Source of the DNA: Pomphorhynchus laevis
Taxonomy: Eukaryota; Acanthocephala; Palaeacanthocephala; Echinorhynchida; Pomphorhynchidae
DNA length: 64,000 nt
Assembly: GCA_012934845.2 (NCBI GenBank)
Contig: WNNJ02001513.1
Coordinates: 1-64,000 of the forward strand
Direction: 5' to 3'
Of this stretch, positions 55,960 through 64,000 are shown piece by piece. Under the pieces are notes generated by a model. The model saw only the letters and a list, made by a program, of their open reading frames with translations, was not told where the DNA came from and searched no databases. Position numbers and translations under genes: made by a program. Position 1 is the stretch's first letter. Every line of letters begins with the position of its first letter.

Positions 55960-57018
55960 TGGATTTAACTCGTAAAGATAAGAATATTACTGCTTATCTA
56001 CGGGCAATACGACAGCACGATTCCAAGCTAACCCAGAAAATTATTTCATTGTTTTAACAAAATAAAAGTTATAATTTGTCAATACTGATCGGATGTCTGG
56101 TCGTGGAGCAAGTCGACAAATCAGGGCACTACAAGCGTCGAAATTTTCGGTGAGTTGTTTTCATGATCCTTTAAATTATCTGCTTTCCAACATGATTGCT
56201 CTTAATCGTCCACAAAATATCTTAGAATCTCGCAAATGACCCTGTTCAAGACTTTAACCAAACCTTTCGCAACTTCCTTGCTTTGACTCGGCAACTTCTA
56301 AGGAAAAATTAATAAATCAATAAATCAGCAGCCACGAGTGACTTGTTGATAAGATTGCCTAGCGATCTTTATTCTGTCGGATGACCTCTCACTTGTTTTC
56401 ATCAATCAGCTCAATGATTTATTCAACCAACTGCAAACCGTTACTTTGGCAATCGAGATTTTGAGCATGGTAAATTCCTGTTCGGCATTCTTCACCTCTC
56501 CTGGTGTTCGAGAAACGTACTCTCTTCTGCAACTTGTAAAACGTCCCTTAACAGATGAATATGTCAGTCGGTCACAGCATCTACTCACACATTGTCTGGG
56601 ATACTCGGTCGATCTGAAAACCTTACTGTCAATGAATATTAATCACTATAATGTGGTGATCGATTAACAATTCAGTTCCGCTATTCACACGATTGTCAGG
56701 AAATAAAGTGGATGTTCAGATGGTACTATTACAAAATCAATCATTAAACTTTGACGTAGAGCATCAAATTTTTAAGAACATCAATGGATCTCTTAATATT
56801 CAACATGGTGTTGACTATTGACATATTTTTAAAAGAACAAAATTACATTTAGTCAACAATAAATACACCAAACAAACTACAAATTAGAAAATTTGCTTTA
56901 TATCTACACTATTTTCCGGGTATCACAGTTCTTACCAACATAGGCATTGAAATTACACAGTTAAACGATGGAATCCACCAACGATTTACTGTCAAATACA
57001 ACCTAAAACATTTTATAA
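55960..57018 (+). pseudogene. Decayed coding tract of unknown family (fossil; mobile or viral origin possible)
   Basis: About 1 kb on + has strong coding character in successive frames, but no single frame covers it; it carries several breaks. Readable parts include MDLTRKDKNITAYLRAIRQH near the start, SLLQLVKRPLTDEYVSRSQH near 56530, and YLHYFPGITVLTNIGIEITQ near 56930. I recognise no domain. No splice layout explains the breaks well. It could be the fossil of a single-exon gene, a mobile-element protein or an old viral insertion. It ends where the 17 bp minisatellite begins. Confidence 0.4.
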
Positions 57019-57712
57019 CACATAATTCGGTCGGAGACCTAATTCAGTTTTGCCGCAGAAATTATTCGGTCGATGGCATAATTCGGTAGAGGACATAATT
57101 CAGTTTTGTCGCAAAAATTATTCGGTGGCTAACATAATTTGGTCGCGGAAATAATTTGGTCGTAGGCATAATTTGGTCGCAGGCATAATTCATTCTCGGG
57201 CATAATTCGGTCATGGACATAATTCGGCCATGGACATAATTCGGCCGTAGACATAATTCGGCCGTGGACATAATTCGGCTGTGGACATAATTCGACCGTG
57301 GTCATAATTCGGTCGTGGACATTATTCGGTCGTGGACATAATTCGGCTGTGGACATAATTCGACCGTTGACATAATTCGGTAGCAGGCATTATTATGTCG
57401 TGGCAATAATTCGGTCGCGAACACAATTTAGTTGTGAACAAATTTCGGTCGCTGACGTTCTTCGTATGAGAGCATAATTCGTTTGCAGGCATAATTTTGT
57501 TGTGTACGAAACGGCTTTGGACATAATTCGGTTGTTTCGGTTGTGGGAATAATTCAGTGGTGAGCATAATTCCGTTGTGGATATTATTTGGTTGCGAAAA
57601 TAATTGTTGTGGACAATTCAGTTGTGGACATAATTCGAATAGGCATATTTCGCTTGTCGGCGTAATTCCGTTGTGGACATAATTCGGTTGTGGTCGTAAT
57701 TCGGTAGTAAAA
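57003..57712. repeat. 17 bp minisatellite, about 40 units
   Basis: Consensus CATAATTCGGTCGTGGA with frequent substitutions and occasional 1-2 base indels. Because 17 is not a multiple of 3, long open frames appear on minus in all phases (LCPRPNYVHDRIM-type repeats); these are artefacts. Many ATAATTCGG cores keep their spacing. Confidence 0.93.
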
Positions 57713-57839
57713 TATTTACATTAAAAATTTCATACACAAGATTTAAGAAATATTTTTTAGAAACAAAAAATCTGTACGAATTGTGAACAATCTCATTAAC
57801 ACAACTCAGTTCACCTTACAGGCGTAAAACGAGTTTGTC

Positions 57840-58501
57840 TCATTTCTTGTCCCATAATATGAATGGAAAGAATATATTTTGTTTTGGATGTTCTATTAAG
57901 AAATGAATGATAAATCGATCTCGTTCAGTTCCTGATAATATTTCTCGACAAGGAATGTGATACCAACTTGCTTTCTTACAAACTGGACATTTTCTTAGAA
58001 ACTCGGGCTCAAAATCTTTTCCGTGTCGCCAACGCTCTAAACATGTGAAGCAGAACATGTGTTCGCAGTTCTCTAGTAGCCCATACATCTGTCCATTTTC
58101 ACAATTTATTTCATCAAGACATATTGAGCAGTAATTGTCTCGATTTTTTTGCTGATAGGTTTGTGTTTCCGGTGTCGTAGATGGATCATTCAACTGTTTA
58201 TCTAAATCCTGCTTTGCTGAGTCTTCTTTCTTTAATTCATGCGAATTTCCCACTTTCTTACAACGACATCGTTTTCGTGCATGTCTTCTACGCTTTGCCT
58301 TCTTCAGTAAGCAATCGCCAGTATTTGTATCTCGCATGTGCTCATCTGCTATTTTTCTAGTTTGAGAATATTCGGTGTGATTATTAGAAGATGATTTAAC
58401 TTCATTAGTTAACGGTTCAAGTTGGTCGTCAACACGAGTTATTTTCAAACAAGGTTCAGTTACATTATCAGCGTTCAGTCCATTGTCGCACTGCAACGAT
58501 C
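57840..58501 (-). CDS. Makorin-like RING finger protein, last exon
   Basis: On minus, an excellent acceptor (TTTTTTCCATTTTAAG) ends at 58502, and the frame is open for about 220 codons to a stop at 57840. The first 115 residues are polar, with a basic patch (KKAKRRRHARKRCRCKK). Then a C3HC4 RING: CSICLDEI...LLENCEHMFCFTCLERWRH...LRKCPVCKK. The spacing and the words NC.H.FC..C...WR..K.FE...R.CP.C plus the C-terminal IPCREILSGTERDRFIIHFL closely follow makorins (IRKWR, FESKIIKSCPEC, VIPSEYWVEEKEEK). Makorins are E3 ubiquitin ligases with CCCH zinc fingers around the RING. None are in this exon, so upstream exons would have to supply them; the region after the RING lacks the usual final CCCH. 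Confidence 0.75.
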
Positions 58502-59196
58502 CTTAAAATGGAAAAAAGTGTTAATTTATCGAACTTAGATTGTTATTACCGAATTTTTAAGATTTTGAGGTGGTTGGTAATGCATTATTTTTTAATCTTA
58601 TTATACATCACGATTTAATAAAAAAAATAACATTTTACATTTTATATTGCTGTATTTTTATATTATTTATAATACTTTATTTATACTTTGTAATGTTACA
58701 AATATTGATCTTGAAGTTAAATGCAATTGATAATGTACGTAGCTGTATTGCATGGTAATATGCAATACAGTTATATTAATTAAAGCCAATTAATATTGAC
58801 TTTGTTTAATGTAAAACCATTGCACCTACTTATAGCAGTCTGGCTTTTGAAAGTATTTTATTATAAATGAAATTTTCATAACTTGTATTTTAAATAATTA
58901 AATGAGTAGTTGATGGTAAATTGAAATATTATCTTTAAAGTCATAAAAAATCCGTCCACAAGTTTTAGTATTTATTACCTAATAAATATTGGCACCAACA
59001 TGCGTTATTATTTAGAAGAAATTTTATGAAAATTTTATACTTTTTTATAAATATAAAATTTATTATTAATCGATTTATTTATCTATGATCTATTTATTTT
59101 ATAAATGGATTAATAATATTATACTCTGCGATATATAAACGATAATAGATTTTTATAAAGAATAGCTTCCAAGTTTGTAGTTATCTTTCTAAATAC
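58502..59196. other. AT-rich upstream intron, small hairpin
   Basis: Probably intron of the RING gene. It holds an 11 bp perfect hairpin (CTGTATTGCAT / ATGCAATACAG, about 58743-58770). No other exon recognised. Confidence 0.4.
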
Positions 59197-59220
59197 ACAA
59201 ATGTATAAAACATTTGTGTA

Positions 59221-59522
59221 CGCCTAGCCCCTAATGGGGCGTTTCGACCTTTGTCTACTCATCACTACTTGTTCAGCAACCTTATTAAGCTTATGAAGGA
59301 ACGATAAAACACGTGATGTTCGGTTAAGCCACTGTGCTTACGCAAACCATACCAGATGTAAGGCTGGTCACCGCTGAAGGAGCGTGCGCTTAGTGAATTC
59401 CTTTCAAAAGTTTACTGAGGATTAAGTACCGTCGAAGTTGTGTAGCTACAAGGCCACACTGATGAGACTACCCTTTGGTGATGAGTAGACAAAGGTCGAA
59501 ACGCCCCATTTGAGGCTAGACG
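59221..59522. repeat. Small inverted-repeat element with 44 bp hammerhead-like arms
   Basis: 59221-59264 and 59479-59522 are inverted copies with about five mismatches: CGCCTAGCCCCTAATGGGGC... and its reverse complement ...GTCGAAACGCCCCATTTGAG. The 214 bp interior is GC-richer than the flanks and non-coding. Just outside the left arm is a further 7 bp hairpin (ACAAATG/CATTTGT, about 59199-59219). Confidence 0.85.
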
Positions 59523-59531
59523 TCTGTGAAA
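59452..59531 (+). ncRNA. Hammerhead ribozyme candidate (type I layout)
   Basis: All conserved parts are present on +. CUGAUGA is exact at 59459-59465. Stem II: GAC/GTC (59466-59468 with 59495-59497), then CTTTG/CAAAG (59473-59477 with 59490-59494). GAA is at 59498-59500. Stem III: ACGCC with GACGT (59501-59505 with 59519-59523, one mismatch). Nucleotide 17 is C (59524), giving a GUC cleavage site. Stem I: CACA with TGTG (59455-59458 with 59525-59528). The inverted left copy on minus has the same GAAAC and stem III, but its upstream core reads GUGAUGA. Self-cleavage would occur after 59524. Stem I is short, so activity may need tertiary contacts. Confidence 0.6.
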
Positions 59532-60364
59532 GGCGCATTCAGGGTTTAGGCTTCCCGACGAAGGTTGTAAAAAAGCAAACAGGTTTATACTTTCCGGTTT
59601 GTGTTAATTAAAAAAGTTGTGTTGAAATTCTTTCTTACACATAAATGTTTGAATAATTTATCATCTTTGCATTATATCAATTTTATTTTGATAATGACAA
59701 ATGAACGGTGTGAACTTTCACATCATTAAATAATGACATAAACCTATCATTAAATGATATTAATCAAATGATTAACGAAAACTGTTTTCAAATTAAAAGC
59801 CATATTTCAAGTACTAGCATCGTAAATATTATATTATTAAACGAATAATCTGCTATTTTAAACATGAATTTATATTGCATCGTATTAGAGAAAATACACG
59901 TTTCTTTGGAGAAACGGATGTTATAACGTTTTACCCTAAATTTCTCAGCTAAAAACAACAAGAGTTGGACCAAAAACATACTAGTGATACATGTATGTAT
60001 TTTAGTTTAAATATAAATTTATGTTTAAACATTTCTTGAAACTATTTAAACATTTTTTATATATATTTGTTCTTATATGTCAGTATGGTGTCCAAATTTT
60101 ACATAAATATATTTATTGTATAATTAAATGTCATATGTTTGGTTATATCTGTATTCTCTATATAATTTTTTGCCATAAAAGTAATATCGCAATTGAACCT
60201 CAATTGTATTATAAAAATATCAAATTTTTACTATAAAATTGTCACTCCCAAATTTTTACTATAAAAATACAATTAAACAAAAAATAGTAAAATATATAAA
60301 TCAACACAATAATATTAAAAATAAATTTAAATTCATTAGCGGAAAATCATAAGCGGATAATGAT
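59532..60364. other. AT-rich, no gene recognised
   Basis: The first 60 bp continue the GC-richer tail of the small element (GGCTTCCCGACGAAGG). The rest is AT-rich without coding signal. Confidence 0.4.
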
Positions 60365-60640
60365 TCCTGCTGACACAGTTTCTCCTGATGACCTCAAATC
60401 CTAATTCTGATACAACGTCTGTTATATATTAGTTAATTAATAAAAATTGACTTTTATTTTAAATTTTTTATTTTAACTTTATATAAATTATATAAATCTT
60501 ATAAAATTTATTTATAATTATTTATTATCTAATTATTAAATTTTGGTTTATTGATTTAACATTATTATTATTTTATTTATTTATTATTTTATAATTATAT
60601 TAAATACATAAACTCAGTTAGCTGAATTGATTTTATAATT
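60365..60640 (+). repeat. Dispersed direct repeat, copy 1
   Basis: Related in the same direction to about 63440-63675: TCCTGATGACCTCAAATCC, then TATTAGTTAATTAATAAAAA, TTGACTTTTATTTTAAATTT, and a CTCAGTTAGCTGAATTGAT end. It is diverged, with AT-rich length differences. It brackets the RT-like tract on the left. Confidence 0.65.
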
Positions 60641-62256
60641 TTCCTGAAATTTTCAATTTATAATTTACAAATTATTTAAATAATCTTATTTTGATTTAAA
60701 AACTTTATTTTCTTTCAAATATAAAGATTTTATATATTTCCATTGAATTCGGCAACTTGTCTTTAGCAAAACTAACATCATTACATTATTTAGTAATCTG
60801 TAATCAATAATACATAATAATTAAATATTTAATAATTGTTAATTCAAAATAATTAATTAGATAATAAATTATTAATAATATTAATATTTGTATGTTTTAT
60901 ATCTCATATATTAATCATCATTTCATATAAAATTAAATGTCATTTATATATCATCATATATCATATATATGATGATATCATATATATGATATATCATTAC
61001 TCATATATCATCATGAATAATTCATCCCTTTTTCATTTTTGGAAAAGATAAAAAAGCTACACTTTTGGGCTGACTGAATATTTTGTTTTCAAAGCAAGTG
61101 CTAAACAAATAATCTGCATCCAATTAATAAACGCTCTTTACACTGAGAAAATATTTGTTAGATCAAAGCATTTACATTCTCATACACAAATGTTCATACA
61201 AGAAAATATTAACAGTAAGTTTACTTACTTTTACATGCCATATTTGTTCGGGAAAAGGTGTAATTAATAACACAAGTTTGCTAGTCGCTTAATAACGAGG
61301 TATTATGTTGTATGTATATTGCAGTGGTAATTTGCACACTTTTTGAACCTATTTTGTATTTTTATTTGATTGCAATTTCCCTGTGATTACAAAAGTGTTC
61401 CTGTCACGAGACTTGAAAATCGTTAATATATTGGAGAAATTCACCATCATGAACATGTGTTCCATGTGGGAAATCGTTCCTCAGAACATTAGCTGGTTCC
61501 AATTACTGTATCAATTTCCACTTTTTATTAAAGAAAGATCCATAATTGAAAATCTGCCGAATCAATTTGTTAATCAGCTGATTGATCTCTTCAAACACGT
61601 GCAATGCATCCAATTATCACTGATCAATGATGCATAAAATTTGAATTGCATTGTACACTATTGATAGTAAGAATACTATTTCTAATGACATGCTGATTGT
61701 CTTCTGATATGCTAACTTTAGTGATCATTGAACATATGTTCATTTGTTAAAAACAAATACCCAATCAGATAGCAATTATTTCTTATTAGATAACTGATTT
61801 TCTTTGACAATAGAACGTTATATTTGAATGTCTTTGAAATAAAACACAAAATACAATTGCTGTTATTTAATGAGCAAATTGAATATATAAGCAAATCAGA
61901 ATGCAGATGAATAATGAGTAAAAAATGATTATGAACAAACAAATAAATGTCTAATTCGTGTCTAAACATTTAGACAAATAGCTACGAAAAATGATCACAA
62001 ATTGATATAATATTATAATTATAATATTATAATTATATTCAATAATTAAAACGTTTATTGACTGTAGGGACAAAAAATATGACAAGAAAATTAAACAAGG
62101 TTCAGACTGTATATATATTATCATAAGTAAATGTTAGTTATATTTTGTTAATGTTAGTTATATTTGTTAGATAAGTTATATTTTGTTACCAGAAAAACTG
62201 GTAATTATTATTTTGTAAAAATAGAATTAATACGCTGATAAATTTGAAATAACTTT
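60641..62256. other. AT-rich; one weak open stretch at 61383-61637
   Basis: An 84-codon open stretch on + (NMCSMWEIVPQNISWFQLLY, NLPNQFVNQLIDLFKHVQC) is slightly less AT-rich than the flanks, but no family or splice border supports it. Around 60945-61020 is a self-complementary ATATATCATCATATATCA-type tract. Confidence 0.3.
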
Positions 62257-63260
62257 TTGAATTTACAAATTCTACAAAACCTAATTCGTCTTAGGGACAC
62301 ATCCCCTCAAGAATATTCACAGTTGACATCTTCAAATATAATAATTAGTATAATACATAATAAACAACTATATTATAATAACCCGGTTAAACGCAAACCA
62401 AGAAGTCATGGCGATAAAAGGAATAAGAAAAATAGAGTTAAAAATATTAAAAAAGATATGTATATAAATGAACAACTAGAAATATTAAAACAACTTTTAA
62501 GAGATAATAGGCTAAAAGATCTTTATGTAAATATAAGAAGTTTTTCTAAAGATATCATTTGTTCAATAAATCAAAAATTAATTAACGACTATGATAGGCT
62601 AAGTTGTATAATAGACAGTTATTGTAATACAAAATACTATAATCGTACAATACATGTTAATAATAGCAAGAAAAATATACATTAACCATAAACTTCATTA
62701 ATAAATGTATAGATAACATAAATATTGCCGGACTTTTAAATAATTCTAAAAGTAAAGAAATAATAGGGTCAGATTTAAGTAAATATATTCCTAAAATAAG
62801 GTATAAGTTGTTACCGCCATTAGGACGAAAAATTTGTAATTATAATAGGGAATAATAGAATAAAATTTACAATTCCTTATATAATTATTTAAATTCTTAC
62901 TTTGGTAAGCTGATTAATAGTGAAAGGTTAAATACATTAGAGATAAACATTTGGGAAGATTATATAGTTGATGAAATTAAAAAAAAAGAAAATGAAAATA
63001 ACAAACAATTATAAAAGGATAGATCAAAGTAATAAAGATATGTATACAAAACTTACTAAATTAAAGCATAATAACAACTATTGATAAAGCTAGTAATAAC
63101 TTTGTTTTCATATGCAAAGGGCTTTATTATGATATACTAATGAAAGAGGTTACTTTAATGATTTAAATGTAAATCCAACATATGAACGTAGTGAGTTGAG
63201 TTTAGAAATAATTATTACAAGTAACTGTTCTATAATGGATAAAAGGTATAAAAATTGAAT
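62257..63260 (+). mobile_element. Decayed reverse-transcriptase-element fossil (Penelope-like or related, uncertain)
   Basis: A 142-codon AT-rich coding-like frame (62257-62685) is followed by pieces with several breaks. Readable parts: SKYIPKIRYKLLPPLGRKIC near 62800, LEINIWEDYIVDEIKKK near 62950 and IDKASNNFVFICKGLYYD near 63090. The 'DKASNN..F.CK..Y' phrase recalls a segment just before the RT core in some Penelope-like and allied retroelements; this is from memory and weak. The RT catalytic boxes were not seen. Related direct repeats lie on both sides (60365-60640 and 63440-63675). Confidence 0.35.
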
Positions 63261-63439
63261 CAAATTGGATTCAAATATACTATAGGTATAATTGTATCAT
63301 ATGATTCAACCTTTATACAATTTTATCCATTATATAAAAGTGACTTTTCGTCAGAGGAAATTTCATCAGAGAAAATACGTCATTAGCGCGTATTTGAACC
63401 CGCTGCTATGTTGGGTAGAGGAGTTAGGGGCCGAAACCT

Positions 63440-63675
63440 GATAACATAGAAGTTCTTCCTAATGACCTCTTATCCTTATTCTTATAAATTATCTGTTATT
63501 TATTAGTCAATTCATAAAAATCGACTTTTACTTTAAATTTCAATTTTTAATTTTGACTTGATATAAGTTATATAAAATTTTATGTAACAATAATTTATAA
63601 TTTAGTTGTTTATTATTTAATTATTTAATTTTTATAAAATACGTATACTCATTTAGCTGATCTGATTTACTTTAA
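63440..63675 (+). repeat. Dispersed direct repeat, copy 2
   Basis: Second copy of the 60365-60640 repeat (TCCTAATGACCTCTTATCC ... TCATTTAGCTGATCTGATTT). It is preceded at about 63340-63420 by a doubled TTTC(G/A)TCAGAG(G/A)AAA phrase and a GC-richer segment. Confidence 0.65.
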
Positions 63676-64000
63676 CCAAAAAATAATTTTTTATTTTTAC
63701 ATCGTGGTATAAAATTCACCCATACTTATTGTTAAATTATAGATTATAGATTATAAATTAATAGATTATTGTTGAATTATATTATTATTTCACTTATATT
63801 AGATGATACCCTTAGTTCAATTGATTTTTGTTTTCCCCCTATTCTGAATAACTAAACGTTTTAAAAAAATTAAAGATTTTTTTTAAGTTTCTTAAATCTT
63901 TAAATTCATTTGAGGCAGACTAGTCATTTTGTATAAATTGCACTTTTTGAGATACTTCAGTCAGTTATCCATTTTCTATATTAAAAATACATATATGAGC
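63676..64000. other. AT-rich window end, nothing recognised
   Basis: No gene, repeat family or element border seen in the last 325 bases. Confidence 0.4.

Noticed and set aside
57062-57567. Three overlapping minus-strand frames with LCPRPNYVHDRIM-type repeats
   Set aside because: They follow the 17 bp minisatellite in all three phases, so they are by-products of the repeat and not protein genes.
60945-61020. ATATATCATCATATATCA palindromic tract as an origin or regulatory element
   Set aside because: Ordinary self-complementary low-complexity AT sequence with nothing specific to support a function.

Overview
The window is AT-rich animal DNA, almost certainly from an invertebrate. Genes are broken into short exons with GT-AG borders. 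The recognisable host proteins are metazoan (a polycystin-2-type channel and a makorin-like RING protein). The space between exons is packed with metazoan LINEs, a Mag-like Ty3 LTR element, a Tc1/mariner-type transposon, foldback elements and satellites. The species cannot be named from the sequence. There is no operon, rRNA, tRNA or CRISPR array.

Layout. 0-1 kb: LINE endonuclease fragment. 1-4.85 kb: a whole-looking Mag-type Ty3 element with 77/79 bp LTRs and a 4 bp target duplication. 5-9 kb: AT-rich DNA, a foldback and a possible solo LTR. 9.0-17.8 kb: an imperfect 8.8 kb inverted duplication with two decayed jockey/I-type LINEs head to head, capped on both outer sides by the 3' end of a different LINE. 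18.9-20.4 kb: a complete Tc1/mariner-type transposon whose ends are arrays of 22 bp repeats. 21.2-26.7 kb (+): a host gene seen as five consecutive phase-0 exons. 25.8-28.95 kb: foldbacks, perfect hairpins, a duplicated 255 bp block and a minisatellite. 30.8-36.3 kb (-): polycystin-2-type channel exons, with a third copy of the jockey/I-type LINE lying between them. 36.5-40.3 kb: a 141 bp tandem repeat, a hairpin and an almost uniform 8 x 302 bp satellite. 41-47.5 kb: isolated host exons (42.2, 45.2 and 47.4 kb on -, 41.1 kb on +), LINE fragments and a 103 bp perfect inverted repeat. 48-52.2 kb: a nearly full-length second LINE family with three further fragments elsewhere. 53.4 kb (-): a convincing first coding exon. 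55.3-57.7 kb: LINE fragment, a decayed coding tract of unknown family and a 17 bp minisatellite. 57.8-58.5 kb (-): last exon of a makorin-like RING gene. 59.2-59.5 kb: a small inverted-repeat element with a very good hammerhead ribozyme match. 60.4-63.7 kb: a decayed reverse-transcriptase-like tract bracketed by related direct repeats.

The two most unusual signals are (1) hammerhead-ribozyme-like folds carried in inverted orientation at both ends of two unrelated small foldback elements (25.8-26.15 and 59.2-59.5 kb), and (2) the transposon whose terminal inverted repeats are themselves tandem arrays. Exon calls rest on open frames plus splice consensus read by eye. Links between distant exons were not proven.
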